Source: Dillenia suffruticosa
Lineage: Eukaryota; Streptophyta; Magnoliopsida; Dilleniales; Dilleniaceae
Direction of reading: 5' to 3'
Assembly: GCA_033439265.1 (NCBI GenBank)
Contig: JAVTVX010000002.1
Coordinates: forward strand, 7,042,174-7,106,173
Length of the DNA: 64,000 bases
Positions 1 to 12,835 of this stretch are shown piece after piece; the first letter of the stretch is position 1; the number at the start of each line of letters is the position of its first letter. The translations under genes and the position numbers were made by a program. The notes under the pieces were generated by a model. The model saw only the letters and a list, made by a program, of their open reading frames with translations, was not told the DNA's origin and searched no databases.

Positions 1-1079
1 AGAAGTGTGATATCCTACTATTGGGTGGAGGAATGATCTTTACCTTCTACAAGGCACAAGGTCTTTCTGTTGGTTCCTCTCTTGTAGAGGAAGACAAGCT
101 TGACCTTGCAACCTCCCTCCTTAAGAAGGCCAAGGCAAGGGGAGTGTCTCTTTTGCTACCCACTGATGTTGTAATTGCAGACAAGTTTGCTCCTGATGCA
201 AACAGCCAGGTTTGTTTTTTGAACTTACATACTTGTCCAAAATTCTATCCTCGGTCATAAGAGATGTATACTGTCCGGTGACTTAAACAAGTGACTTCTG
301 TTCCTGCAGGTTGTTCCAGCTTCTGCTATCCCAGATGGCTGGATGGGATTGGATATTGGACCAGAATCTGTCAAGACATTTAACAATGCATTGGAGAATA
401 CACAGACTGTGATCTGGAATGGACCAATGGGAGTGTTTGAGTTTGACAAATTTGCTGTTGGAACAGAGGTATGATAATCCATCCAACCATCATTTGCTTA
501 CAGTTGTTTGTTTATGCATTAATTTCTCATAAATTGTGCACTTGTTTTGTCATACATCTGTAAACATTTCACAAATGCATCAACAATGCAATTTTGCTGT
601 TTTTCTTTCATTGATCTTGAAACCTTTAAGTTAAAGGTTTCAACATAAATGGTAATCATTTTTTTGGTGGGGTCTGGTGCTTTGATCTGTATTGCTAGTC
701 TTCAAAAGCATCATTATTTGGATCTATCTCTATGTACCCAACCCTGAGCTACTGCTTCTTGTCACGCATGGTTGCATGTAATCAGATTGGCTATGTCTGC
801 ATTCTGCTATTAAATTTCTGTATTTATGGATAAAATGATGGTGACTAATATGTGCAACTCCACTTGCAGGCCGTTGCTAAGAAGTTGGCTGAGCTCAGCA
901 AGAAGGGAGTGACAACAATCATTGGGGGTGGAGATTCAGTTGCAGCAGTTGAGAAAGTTGGAGTTGCAGATGTGATGAGCCACATCTCAACCGGTGGTGG
1001 TGCCAGTTTAGAACTCTTGGAAGGCAAAGAGCTTCCAGGAGTCCTTGCTCTTGACGAGGCCACACCTGTTCCCGTGTAA
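1..1079 (+). CDS. PGK: Plastid-type phosphoglycerate kinase, 3' part (5' end outside window)
   Basis: Phosphoglycerate kinase interconverts 1,3-bisphosphoglycerate + ADP and 3-phosphoglycerate + ATP. I read three exons: 1-209, 310-468 and 870-1079, separated by GT-AG introns, with the stop codon at 1077-1079. The exon breaks match those of the complete cytosolic copies downstream. Visible motifs are [55 protein letters not shown] and [14 protein letters not shown]. The C terminus ends LDEATPVPV, an extension typical of chloroplast PGK; the cytosolic copies stop at LALNDA. The KCDILLLGG and PDANSQ stretches also fit the plastid isoform. The transit peptide and N-terminal domain lie left of the window, so plastid targeting is inferred from the C-terminal half only. 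A polyadenylation-like AATAAA lies at 1211. Confidence 0.93.
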
Positions 1080-1240
1080 GATAGTTTTTTCAGGTTCATT
1101 TCTTCTTCTTCAAAAATTACCTTTGTGGGAAATTTATATTCAAGTTTGTAAACGAGAAATGAAGAGCTGTAGGAAGGGTTGAGTTGCTTGTTGTAGATTT
1201 TCACCAATCTAATAAAAAGGTCTTGCAGCCACCTTGATTC
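1080..1240 (+). other. 3' UTR of plastid-type PGK
   Basis: Transcribed tail after the stop codon at 1077-1079. An AATAAAAAGG run at 1211-1220 is a plausible near-upstream polyadenylation element. The exact cleavage site cannot be read from sequence. Confidence 0.5.
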
Positions 1241-2730
1241 TTGCTAAAATTAGGATGAAGACTAAGATTCCTGTTTAGGTGGTCTTGTTAATCTGTGAAG
1301 ACCCTTTGCCAATTTTGTACTTATGTGTTTATGGAGAATAATTCCAGGGGAAATTGCTGCATGCCTGTATCCGATTGGATTTGTACAAAGAATTTCATTG
1401 ATGAAGGATGCCAGAAATCATCCTCGAGGGTGCTGTATGTTAGCCGTGATGGATTACATGACATTAGTAGCATTTTTCTTTTATCTGAATCAAGAATTTT
1501 AATCATTTTTAACATCTACTTATTTACATGAAAGAAATGATTTTAGATTAATAATTATATGCCTCCGATGCCTATCGATAACCCGAATCCTCATACACAT
1601 CATGATAAAGTTAACAAAGAAAAGAAATATAATTGCGTGCAACCTTCTTTAAGCATTGTTCAAAAATGAAATTTTATTTTGTTGGGGCACTTTCTGTTTT
1701 GCATCTATATTCTTGTTTTTGTTAACTTGGTAATGTTTTTTGCATTCTTCAATCACTTTTGCCCAAGCATGAATTATTTGATTTGGGGCTAATATTCTCT
1801 CTCTTTCCATAATCCTGTACAACAAAATTATTACAAACTTCAAATAAAAGCTAGTTTATACACAATCCCACAAGAAAAAAATGGATTGAGGCAAGAAATT
1901 CAGACCACTTGAAACCCTAGCAATCAAAATTGAAAGACATTTCAACATTTGGACTACTTGAGATAGATTCTTTCCGCTGCCCTTTCCACCGTCCCCAGTC
2001 TGGATGTCCCTCTCTCCACCTCCATTCATAAGCACTCTTTTTTTTTTTTGGGTAAAATGAAAGAATACATATTTTTAATATGTTTTTAATTATTCTAACG
2101 ATAAAAACAAACGATTCTTGGTAGAAGAGTTAACTTTTTTTACTTTCAATCGGTAAAAGGAGATCTTTACACCAAAAAAAGGAATCTATTTACATTTAAG
2201 TTTTAATTCAAGAAGTAAATTTACAAATAACAATATAAAATAATATAAATATGAAAAGTAGATAAACATGGTTTCAATACAATGTTGAAAATGGAGGGTA
2301 ATATCATAATATTAAACCCTATTAATAAATTATTATAATAAGTTAGATTTATATAAAAATTCACGATTATAAATATAGAAATAATTGTTACAAATATAGA
2401 AATATAAAAATAAAGAGGTGAAATATGTATAAAAGCAAATCAATCATTAATTTAATTTTGATATATAATATATTTCATAACAAGATATGGATTATTCCGA
2501 ACCCTCGAATACCTAAATCGGGGGGGACTGACTTAGTGGACATTGAGCCTGACCAGATGAATCTCAGATATAATTATTCTGTTATATTTTGCTTAATTGT
2601 GGTTTAAGCATTTTAGACTTTTGCTTGGAACAAAGTTATATCACTTAATAATTTTAGTGAGAAAATTAAAACTAAAATTTTAGCTAACAATTCAAAATAA
2701 AATTTTAATTTATTATTATTATTATTATTA

Positions 2731-2767
<37 letters not shown>

Positions 2768-3944
2768 TATTATTATTATGATTATTTATTTTGGGTGGAG
2801 GGGATGGTTTGGTTTTATTCACATGTTACTCGGGCCAGATTTATAACAAAACAAAGGGAAAAAGTGTATGGAACTTGGGGGGCAGTAACCGTGTGCAATT
2901 CTTCACGGCAGACGGGTAGTTATTAAGAATGATCGCCGGATTTAATTAACACAATTAATTAACACAATATATACATACGAAATCGTAATAAATAGATTAG
3001 AATTTTTAGAATAAATATTTCAATGAGATCGATTTTTAAAATCTAATCAAGTTATGAAATCTCTCGAACGGATTATATGGTCGAGATGGAAATCACAAGA
3101 TTGAACCACTATCACCATACTACAACGCCTCAATTTTAAATCTGATGATCTCCAATGAAGAGCAAAATTTCTCATCTCTCAATCTTGTCTCTCTTTCTAG
3201 AGATGTATATAAACCCCGGCCACCTCTCACTCTTCCTCGAAAATCTCACCCTCGGGAGGATAAGGAAAAAGCATACATGGGTTAATTAGGGTGTCTTAAT
3301 GGGAAATAATAAAGTAGTTAATAGAATAATTAGAGGTTTTTTCTAAATTTTAAAAATTCTATATTTTTCTTTTCTTTTTTTCTTAATCTTTTCATTTTAC
3401 TAACTTTGGCTTCATTCATCATCATATCATATCGCTATCCAAATGGACCTGCATTTCATAATTTCCAAAATTTCAAATTCCATCGAATCTAATCAAAGAT
3501 ATCACTTACAAGAGTATACTAAAATCTATGAATTATAAAGGATTTTTCAATAGATTAGCTCTTTGATGATTGTATGAAGAAGTGACCTTAAAAAATAATA
3601 ATAATAAAAGAAAATTGGCTCCATTAAGTGGCTTTCTTCCGACCATAGCGATTTTGAGCTATTCCATTTTTTTTTTCTTATTTGCTCTATTTTCAAGCGC
3701 AACTTAAAGGAACTTGAGCTAATGCTAATGAAACTCAAATTTATCGCCATGGTAACCAAAAGGGGGGGGGGGGGAATAGTTTAGAACCTTTTTTAACTAT
3801 GAATTTCTATTCTATTTATTAGATCAAAAATTAAATTCAAAATTATTTAATATTAAAGGAAAAATTACAATTGTCCCAACTTTAGCAAGTAGTCCTTTGA
3901 GTTTTCAAAATTAGCAAACAAATCTACAGATTTAATGACAAAAT
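1240..3944. other. AT-rich intergenic DNA without a supported gene
   Basis: No ORF here resembles a known protein. Short ORFs are AT-driven or microsatellite-driven. The stretch holds an ATT microsatellite (about 2707-2780) and a poly-G run near 3761-3774. About 3060-3260 is less AT-rich with a few pyrimidine-rich patches, but I see no element or gene in it. Confidence 0.6.
2707..2780. repeat. (ATT)n microsatellite
   Basis: About 24 trinucleotide units of ATT/TTA, interrupted once by TTG, once by TAC and once by ATG. On the minus strand it produces a poly-Asn shadow ORF that is not a gene. Confidence 0.95.
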
Positions 3945-4560
3945 ACTAAATTTTTTTAATTAAAATTTCGAACTCAAGTTTTAAAAATTAAAAATATGCA
4001 AGCCAAATCTTGATTGAGTCCCATAACTATTCGAATTGAATTAGTCGAGTTTTCAAATATTAGTGTTCAAGTATTAAAAAAAATTAGAAAAAAAACCTAT
4101 GCCTTCTATAAATTGCCCCCAACTATTAATTAGTGGTTAAAAAAATACATAGGAAAAATTCCCATGTTTAAAGAAAAAATAATATTTATGGATTTTCATG
4201 TGTTAAAATAAAAAATCAGAATTTGAATATAAAGATTTTTCAAGTATAATTATATTTTACTATAATTATATTTTTAAGAGTCATTCATTGACGGGGAGGA
4301 TATTTTGCTATGCATGGCGTTTTAGCTGCTTGTTAAACACGAAAACCAAAAAGGAGTAGTTGTACTTGTTTCCAAAATTAAAAATTCAACGGTAAGAATA
4401 ACTATTAAAATTTGATATTGAATTATTTAAACTACTAACACCCCAAATTAGCTCAACTCAGATCAGTATTATTGTTTTAATGTAAGAAATTAAAAATAGA
4501 ATGACAAGTTAAATCCCTTTTATAGAAAATTTTGAATTTTAGTTGGAAAACCTTGTATCT
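3945..4560. repeat. Segmental duplication, unit 1 left block (matches 36158-36760)
   Basis: This non-coding block aligns almost end to end with 36158-36760. Shared landmarks are the CTATTAATTAGTGGTTAAAAA stretch, TTTATGGATTTTCATGTG, the GTAGTTGTACTTGTTTCCAAAAT segment, and AAACTACTAACACCCC near the right end. Both copies lie upstream of a cytosolic PGK in the same orientation, so this is the left part of a duplicated unit that includes the gene. Confidence 0.9.
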
Positions 4561-5482
4561 TTATTTTTTTATGGGTTACAAGAAGAAAATAAACGACTAG
4601 CCTCTGAAAGAGCCCAAACCTTTCATATCCCTCAAAAGGAATCAATACACCTCACTAGGAGGAGATTGAAACTCATGAACCGCTGGGAGGAGGGTGTGAC
4701 CTATTTTTGCACACGCTGAACATCACGAACGGATAACTTCTGAATTAACATTCTACAATCCCTCAATAAATGGGACCGGGGATGTATAGTCAGGCTGTCA
4801 AACGTCAACGCCTGCACCAACATGGATGAGTCAAGCTCTAAAATCAAGGGGGAATACCGATTATCCAGCAATATACAAAAACCTTCATAGACCGCATGTA
4901 ATTCAGCCATCTCCTGATCTGCGGCTCCCAAATTGGCGACAAAACCAAGAACCCAAAGCCCATGATCATCCCTAAGGATTCCACGCCGATATCAAATGCG
5001 GATGGTATGATCCATCTGTATTGAGTTTAAAGCTCTCTGTAGGGGGAGGACACCAACAAATCCAGCATCCTTTCTTATAATTTAGATTGCATATCGATGA
5101 AATAGCAGCAAAGGTATTCCAAGCAAGGGCAACCATATATTGAACGACAATCTCTGGTAAGAAATCTTTCCCGTCAAAGCCCACATAACATCTAGTCTTC
5201 CATAGGACCCAACCATGGAGCCAAAAAGAAGAGTACAGGGAAGATCCATATGGGTACCATAGGAGCAATAATTAATTTTCAGTGAAGCAAATATGCGCCT
5301 CATTGAGAAAGTCAAAACGATAAGGATATGATTCGCCAAGCAGTAATTCCCAAGCCTCGCGACTCCTACCATAATCTCTCAAAATATGGGCCACCGTCTC
5401 CTCAATTGAGTCGCATAATGGGTATTGAGCATCATTGGAAAATCCTCTCCGGCATCGCTCATAATTAGTCAAAATGAAACTG
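4561..5482 (-). mobile_element. LINE-type fragment: zinc-finger and RNase H-like tail
   Basis: Read on the minus strand, three short broken ORFs follow the order expected at the 3' end of plant non-LTR elements. First (5472-5272) is a zf-RVT-like piece with an ETVAHILRDYGRSREAW motif. Then (5268-4972) comes the start of an RVT_3/RNase H domain with the typical FKLNTDGSYH. Last (4931-4701) is its continuation, with AELHAVYEGF and LELDSSMLVQA, where the acidic residues of the RNase H site would lie. Reading frames are shifted between the pieces. The left edge carries a short T run, consistent with an antisense poly(A). The equivalent position of the second duplication unit (after 36760) lacks this sequence. 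It is a dead fragment with no endonuclease or reverse transcriptase core. Confidence 0.75.
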
Positions 5483-6134
5483 CTTAGTGCGACTAGTAGA
5501 AGGACTTTAAATTACAATTTTAATTACAACAATAATTCTAAAATAAAATACAAATATTAAACACATATTTGTCCATTTATTAATGGAAAAATCATTGTAT
5601 TTATCTTTATCAAATGTTTATTATTTTGAAAGTTATGAGTTCTTAAGAATATTTTTTTTGGTTACAAGAAAATTTAACCAAATTGAATCGAACAAAAAAA
5701 GAGAGTATAAAAGTGATGAGACTCTATTGTTTTGAGCTATCATTGAGAGACCGAGTCCTTGGAAGTTATGTTTCAAAAAATATAGAAATCATTGTCGGAA
5801 TTAAAATAGATCATGTATTTTTTTTTAAAGAAAAATAGAGAAGTGAAAATTGAAATTCTCGGATGCTTGCTTGGGGAACAATGGGTTAACGATGCGCCCA
5901 TGGATTTTGAGTAGATGTGGAAACCTAACCTAACCCCCGGGGAGCTTTAGTTAACAAAAGAGGAAAAATTGCAAATTCCCCCTTGGTATCCAAGATTGGT
6001 AAGTTATCTCTTATGATTTGAAAACTAAGAAAAAGTCTTATGTGGTTTGCTTTTTATAAAGTTTTCTCTCGTCTATTCAAAACTGATAAAAAGTTTCATA
6101 TAGTTCATTTTTTAACAAGTTACTTTGCATAGTC
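5483..6134. repeat. Segmental duplication, unit 1 middle block
   Basis: Non-coding. 5495-5610 matches 37405-37550 (the ACAATAATTCT...TTTGTCCATTTATTAATG stretch). 5865-5960 matches 37560-37665 (GCTTGCTTGGG, GCGCCCAT, ATTTTGAG, AAACCTAACCTAACC). Unit 2 lacks about 250 bases present here (5615-5860). The block is broken at 6135 by the copia element and resumes after 14403. Confidence 0.8.
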
Positions 6135-6609
6135 ATTTGGAAAACGGAGCGGGTCAGCTCACGAGAGTAGACCCGATCCAATCTCTTTTTTCCTTTGAAT
6201 TTGAATTTAAAAAGAAAAAAATATAGGTGTTTTTTTTAACCACCCCTTAAACCCAACTTCTCTTTTCAAAAGATTGTAAAAAAGAACCTCTTCCCTAGTG
6301 TAAAGAAATGGACAGTGAATTTAAAACAAAATGAGGGAAGGTCATTTTTCTTTAGGGATGAAAAATGAGAAGCCATTATTTTTTATGGTAGAGAGAGAGA
6401 GATTATTCAAAAAGGAAAGGGTTTGAATTCGTTAATCATTCTGCATTATGACATTTGGACTGTGGAATATAGAGGGTGATCCGATTTTATGATATCTTTT
6501 TGGTCTAAAATATCCGACCGCTATAAAGAGATAAGTGATTTTAATTCAATTTAGATTCGAAAATTTTTACATGTAAAAAATTATTTATTGGTTTGTTTAA
6601 AAACCATCA
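6135..6609 (+). repeat. 5' LTR of nested Ty1-copia element
   Basis: Direct repeat of 13949-14403. Shared landmarks: CTTTGAATTTGAATTTAAAA, the ACCACCCCTTAA block, CTTCCCTAGTGT, the GGGATGAAAAATGAGAA block, ATGGTAGAGAGAGAGA, and a GTTTGTTTAAAAACC end. It ends in CA at 6609, two bases before a tRNA-Met-type primer binding site. The start is approximate because the terminal TG is mutated here. The two LTRs differ by many substitutions and small indels, so the insertion is old. Confidence 0.85.
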
Positions 6610-6610
6610 A

Positions 6611-6622
6611 TGGTATGAGAGC
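6611..6622 (+). other. Primer binding site (initiator tRNA-Met type)
   Basis: TGGTATGAGAGC sits immediately after the 5' LTR and differs by one base from the canonical plant TGGTATCAGAGC. It fixes the + orientation of the 6135-14403 element. Confidence 0.8.
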
Positions 6623-7160
6623 AATTTAGGGTATTTCCTATCTCTTTGTTGGGTATCGTAAAATGTCATAATTTTTTTTAAATGAAAAGTACATGCCTAT
6701 TTCATTTTTAATATTTTCAAATCTTTCTTTGTCTAAAGGTTTTGTAAAAATATCGACAAATTAATTTTGTATCTCAACATATTTCAAAATTATATCTCCA
6801 TTTAAAATATAATCTTTAATAAAATGGTATCTAATTTTTATGTGTTTTGATCTTGAATGATTTATGAGATTACAAATGGCACTTGTATTGTCACATTTTA
6901 TGACAATATTTTTATAATCTAACTTATAATCTCTAAATTATTGTTTTAACCATAAAATTTGAGTACAACAATTTTCCTATTGAGACATATTCTGATTCGG
7001 CTGTTGATAATACAACTGAATTTTGTTTCTTAGATACCCAACTTATGATTTTATCATCTAAAAATTGACAAATACCTGAGATAATTTTTCGATCAATTTT
7101 GCAACCAGTATAATCGGTATCTGAATATCAAATTAATTCAAAATTTGAATTCTTTAAATA

Positions 7161-8275
7161 TCATATTTCTAAATTTTTGGTATTGGTTATATATTTTAAA
7201 ATTTTTTTGGTGGTTCTAATATGAGATTTCTTAGATTTGCTTTGAAATTTTACACACAAACATACACTAAATAAAATATCGGGTCTAAAAGCGGTCAAAT
7301 ATAATAATGATTCTATCATACTTCTATAAAGTTTTTCATCTATATCTTTCCTTTTTTCATCTAAATCTAATTTAATAGAGATAAACATTGTGGTACTAAT
7401 ATATTTCGAATTTTTCATAACAAAAATTTTAATTAATTCTTTTACATAATTTTCTTGACTTATAAATATATCACGAGTAGATTGTTTAATTTGCAATTCA
7501 AGAAAAAAATTTAATTCACTCATTATTGACATTTCAAATTCACTCTTTATGATATTACTAAAATCATCACACAAATATTCATTTGTAGATCCAAACACAA
7601 TATCATCAACATATATTTGAACAACAAGAATATCATCATCAACATATTTAATGAATAAAATAGTGTCTACATTTCTCTTTTTAAAATTATTTTTCACAAA
7701 ATATTCACTTAATCTATTATACTACACCCTTGGTATTTGTTTTAAACTGTACAATACTTTTTGTAATTTATAGATATAATTTTCCTTATTATGTTCTTCA
7801 AAATTGGGTGATTAACTAACATATACTTCTTTTTTTATGTAACCATTTAAAAATACACTCTTAATATTCATATGATATAATTTAAAATTTTTAAAACATG
7901 CAAAAGATAAAAATAGTTTTATTGTCTCTAATCTAGCAACGGGTGCAAAGTTTCATCATAGTCAATTTTTTTCTCTTGTAAATATCTTTTTACAACTAGT
8001 CTAGTTTTGTTTTTTACAACATTTCCATTTTTATCTAATTTATTTCGAAAAACTCATTTAGTTCAAATTATTGATTTATCTTTAGGTTTTGGTTCTAAAA
8101 TCCAAATATTGTTTCTTTTAAATTGATTTAATTCTTGTTGCATAACCTCTATCCAACTTTCATCTTCTACGACTTCTTCTATGATTTTCGGTTGTATGGT
8201 AGAGATTAATAAAAATTGATTTTTAATATTTTTATAATTTGATTTAATTTTTATTTTTTCACTTACATCTCCCAT
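7161..8275 (-). pseudogene. Copia reverse transcriptase remnant
   Basis: Two minus-strand ORFs separated by broken sequence. The first (8275-8063) carries the DESWIEVMQQELNQF entry motif of copia RT. The second (7697-7161, 178 residues) carries the catalytic YVDD box followed by the RSMIESLLYLTAFRPDI segment. The YVDD aspartates are intact but stops and frameshifts separate the halves. Confidence 0.85.
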
Positions 8276-8308
8276 TACATCATTAGGTGAATAATTATGT
8301 AAGAATTT

Positions 8309-9118
8309 CTAATTTTTAATTATTTTCTCTCTTTGTTCATTTTGATTTATTTCATTTTTATCATCTTGTTTTGGATTTTGTTTTTCAAGGGGGATTTCAA
8401 TTTGCATAACATGATCGTCTTCTATTTCTACTTTTTGAAATTCATTTTCATGAAATTTAATATTTTTTATTTTTTCTACAATTTTAGACCTTTTATTGAA
8501 AACTCTATAAGATTTACTATTTAAAGAATAATCTAGAAATTTTCCTTTAAAGGCTTTTTCATCAAATTTATTTCTAATATTCATATTATTTTTCAGAATA
8601 AAACATGTGTATCCAAATATATGAAAATATGAAATATTTGGTTTTCTTTTTTTAAAAATTTCATAGGAGGTTTTGTTTGTCAAAGATTTTGTGTATACTC
8701 TATTTATTATATAATATGCTGTAAATACGGTTTCGGTTCAAAAATATTTTTCTACACCACTATCATTTAACATAGTTTTAATTATTTTTTCAATGGTTCT
8801 ATTTTTACGTTCAATTACCTGATTTTGTTTTGGTATGTAACGTGCTGAAAAATTTTGATTTATTCACTTTGTATCACAATAGTTTATAAATTCTAAATTA
8901 TCAAAATTTTTTCTATGGTCGGTTCTTAAACTAACTATTGTTAAATCTTTTTCATTTTGAATTTTCTTTGTAAAAATTTTAAAGATTTCAAAGTTTTCAC
9001 TTTTGTGGGTTAAAAATAAAATCCAAATGAATTTAAAAAAATTATCAACAACAAGTAGTCCATATTTGTTTCCTCCAAAATTTAGATTCCTAACCGATCC
9101 AAATAAATTCTTATGCAA
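8309..9118 (-). pseudogene. Copia integrase remnant
   Basis: Minus strand. 9118-8864 encodes a core-domain start with LFGSVRNLNFGGNKYGLLVV, in which the first catalytic Asp context is degraded (HKNLFG where HMDLFG is usual). 8683-8309 is the C-terminal part with NKTSYEIFKKRKPNISYFHI. The catalytic region between them is frameshifted. Confidence 0.8.
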
Positions 9119-9410
9119 TATTTCTAGTGGTCTAGATGTGGAAATGTGATCTTTAATTTTAAAGGATATTTTTACTTATTTGTTCAAAGAGCATGCATTA
9201 CATGTTATAGATTTTTTCAATAAAAATTCAAAAATTCTTCTAACCATATTTTCTTTGGACAATTTTTCTAATTGTTTGAAGTTTATGTGACCTAATTTTT
9301 TATGCCATGTAAAAATGTCATTGTTAAAGAATATTAAACAATTTTTTTTTAAATTATTTAATATTGAATAGAGGTGACAAATTGAATAGCGACAATCATG
9401 AGATACGATG

Positions 9411-12400
9411 TCATAAAATTTGATATGTGCTGAAAGAATTAAATACCTTGAATGATATCAAGCATGTCATGTAAGATCTTGCTGTAGGCAATGTTGCTCC
9501 GTCAAGGAGAGAACAAGATACTTACCAGGAATGAAAAATGATAGATTCTATTATTTGTGTGATCCTGGTTAGCTCTGTGATTGATAGTATGATTTATGAG
9601 TATGAGCAATATGCGACTGCTCATGACATCATAGTGTACCTCATGATAAAATATGGAAATACCAGAACTCATTTTAGACAAATGACTATAAAGTTTGATA
9701 ATGAATAAAAGTGAGCTGGTCGCAGTATCAAATAGTAATTCAAGGTCATGCTATCATAATTAGAGAGATGGTAATCAACTGGCCATGTTCTCTCCAATAA
9801 ATAGAAAGTTCAAGCCTGGATCCGATCCTTTTCTATCAAGTGGGAGTACCTGAAAGTCAGTTTGACTCACAATGACAGTGTGAAAACTTTCTCGGATGTT
9901 GCTTACCACATTGAATTTGAGGATAAACGGTTTGATACTGCAAAATCCATAACCGATGCTTTAATTACAAAATCTAGTTCCAAGAAAAGTTTTGGACTCT
10001 AAGTATGAAAGAGATTAGAACGAAAGCAAGAAATGAAGGGAGAATGCAGAAGGATCATAAAAGAACAGATAGAGAGACACTTTAAGATTTTCATCGAGTG
10101 CCATTTGGTAGGAGATTGAGCAATGTGGGGAATAATACAAGAATGGAGGTTAAAGAAGTTGACATTTGTAAATTAAGTTACAAATTAATCAAACTTTCAT
10201 TCTGCATGATATTCTTTATATGCCAGAAATACGAAGAAATCTTATATGTTCTTATTTTTTTAGAATTTAGCTATACTTTGAATTTTCAGAAAGACAAGGT
10301 GAATTTGTACTTGAATGACATGTATCGATTCTGAACAATTTGTAAATGGTTTTATAATTTGTAATGTGATAGACGAATGTTTAACTATTAAGTTGAATAT
10401 TGTTATATCTGTAAAATGATGAGGAAACCATTCAGAAATGCCATTTGGTATGAATTCTATTGCTATTAGTCCATTCGGACATTTATGATTCAATGAGCAT
10501 GAGATAAGAAGACATAAAATTTTGTATTTCATTGCATTCATAGATGATTGCACTCGATTTGGTCGTATCTATTTGATTTCTCGCAAGTCTAAAACACTTG
10601 AGTGTTTTAGACGTTATATGAGCAAGTTAGAGAATCGAATGAATAGATGATGTAAATATCTATTAGATCGAATTAAAAATCTGTGTAATGAAAGAGATAT
10701 AATTCAACATTTGATTATTTCTTATATATCTCAGTAAAATGGTATTGTAATAAGAAAAAATAGGATATTTTTTAGATATGACAAAATCTATGATGGTATA
10801 TATTAATTTGTCTATTTCCTTTTAGTAAGATGTTTTATTAACTACGAGTTATATTTTGAATAAAATGTTTTCAAAATCAGTACCATTAACATTATATGAA
10901 TTTTAGATTTATAGAATGCCGAGTCTGAATAACCTTAGATCTCAAGAATCGGTCATCTGTATTTAAGATTTTCAATAAGTTTGGAAAAATGAATTTTCGT
11001 GAAAGTAAGAGTATTTTTATAAGATATTTCGATCAGTCTAAAAGTTGAGTGTCATTGGTGAATAAGAAAATGGTATTGTAGCAGAAATTGGATCATGAAT
11101 GTTACATTTCTGGAGAATAAATTTTCTAGCAGAGATGATATGAAGGATATAGAATCTTTATTTGATTTAGTTAATTCAAAGATTGGCTCTATTTATGATG
11201 TATCAGTGGAAAGATGTTGATCCCAATAGGAGAGATTTAAAATCAACGATCTAATTGAGTTACAATAGGAAAAGTGTATCCAAACATTATTTTTGAAATT
11301 AAAGGGTATGTGTTTATTGTTTCTCTAAAAAATGAAGGAGAGCTTAAAATATAGATGGACTCTATTTAGTTCTGTCAAGAATGAATGAAAAAGACAATGG
11401 AAGAAGAATTAGAGTCAATGAGATCCAACCATACTCTAGGAATTGGTTGAATTTTTGTTGGGGTGCTAAGTTATTGAGAACAATTAGATTCTCAGAACGA
11501 AGTGTAGGACAGATGAAACTATTGAGAGGTATAAGACTCAACTGGTAATAAAAGATTACACTCTCTAAAATAGTGTTGATTATGAGGAAATTTTTTCCCA
11601 ATAATGAGATTTACCTCCTTTCGTTTATTGTTGCCAATAATGATAATTTGGATTTAGAATTACGTTATATAGATATTAAGACTGCTTTTCTCAGTGGAGA
11701 ATTTGAGAAAGAACTATGTATTGCACAACCAAAGGGTTTTGTCATTAAAATGCCAGAAAGACAAAATATATAAATTGAGTAGATCAATTTATAGTCTTAA
11801 GCAGTGTTTGAGATAATAGTATTTGAAATTTCAAATAGGTATAATTTCTTATGATTTCGTCATAATGGATGAAACATATTATGTCTATATTGAGAAGTCT
11901 GATACAAGTTTATAATTCTATTCCTATATGTCGAGAATATATTGTTAGCCACAGTAATAAGGAGTATATCCTTCAAATCTTAAAATGATTGGTTTCTAAT
12001 TTTGATATGAAAGATATGATTTGAGATAGATTGGGAATTAAAACTTATAGAGATCGTTTTAAGAGATTATTGAGATTATCTCAAGAGTCTCAAATTATAA
12101 AGACTCTGAAATGATACAAAATTGAAAACTGTAAATCCATTAATACTTTTGTGGCTAAAAGCTATGGTTCAAATAATACAATACTTTAAAACTCCAGAGA
12201 AATAATTGAAATATCCAGAGTATAGCATTCTAGCACAATTGGGAATTTAAGGTACACTATGATATGTATTTCTCCAAACATTTGTCATACTATGAGTTTA
12301 GTCAGTAGGTATCTGTTCAATCCAGGGATGAGTGATTGGATTGATATGAATAAAATATTGAGATATCTGAATTAAACTGCAAATTATTTTTTTCGTTATT

Positions 12401-12835
12401 AAATAAATAATCTAGTATTGAAATGATACATAGATAGTGATTAGGGAGATGATTTAGATGAAAAAAATTATCTCTGGTTATATTTGTTTACTTAATGATA
12501 GCGTTATCTTATGGAATAGTAAAAAATAAATATGTATATCTCTTTCTATAATAGAAGTAGACTTTATGATCTGTATTTCTGCAGGAAAAAGTTTGGTTGC
12601 ATAGTTTTTGTAATATTTGGGAGTAGTAAGTAATTCAGTGGAAGTTATGACTTTATGACAATAAGTTAGCTGTTATTTACGCTAGAGACTTTAAATACGA
12701 AATATAGACACAAAGATCAATCTTGTTAGAGATATGATTGAAAAGAGAAAAATAACACTAAATTATATGTCTATGTATTTAATGATTGCTAGTCCTTTTA
12801 CAAAGCTAACACCTAAAGACATGTTTGTGTAACAT
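9411..12835 (+). pseudogene. Ty1-copia gag-pol remnant of the 6135-14403 element
   Basis: Heavily mutated + strand polyprotein, recognisable by blocks read across frames. A UBN2-type gag lies around 9790-9990 (VSLTHNDSVKTF, then HIEFEDKRFDTAK). Protease-region text is near 10190-10330 (YTLNFQKDKVNLYLND). Integrase is near 10500-10640 (FIDDCTRFGRIYLISRKSK), followed by FLDMTKSMM around 10780. RT lies at 11573-11810 (LRYIDIKTAFLSGEFEKELC). The RNase H end is near 12780-12835 (ending TPKDMFV). Dozens of stops make it non-functional. The gag and integrase wording points to the Tork/Angela side of copia. Confidence 0.8.

Larger units (their letters stand above)
6663..9407 (-). mobile_element. Antisense Ty1-copia internal fragment nested in the + copia element
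   Basis: Minus-strand pol remnant in normal domain order, from right to left: GAG-pre-integrase (about 9360-9130), integrase core (9118-8864), integrase C-terminal region (8683-8309, with the usual IFGYTCF motif), reverse transcriptase (8275-7161, with IYVDDIVFGSTN) and RNase H (about 7140-6680). Frames are broken several times. The integrase stretch and the KPKDKSII start of the RT resemble SIRE/Maximus-lineage copia. No gag, protease or LTR accompanies it. The heptamer ATGTCAT occurs at both edges (6663-6669 and 9408-9414) and could be a target duplication, but seven bases in AT-rich DNA is weak evidence. Confidence 0.85.

Noticed and set aside
2613-2822. Minus-strand ORF with a long Asn run.
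   Set aside because: It is the translation of the (ATT)n microsatellite and has no other support.
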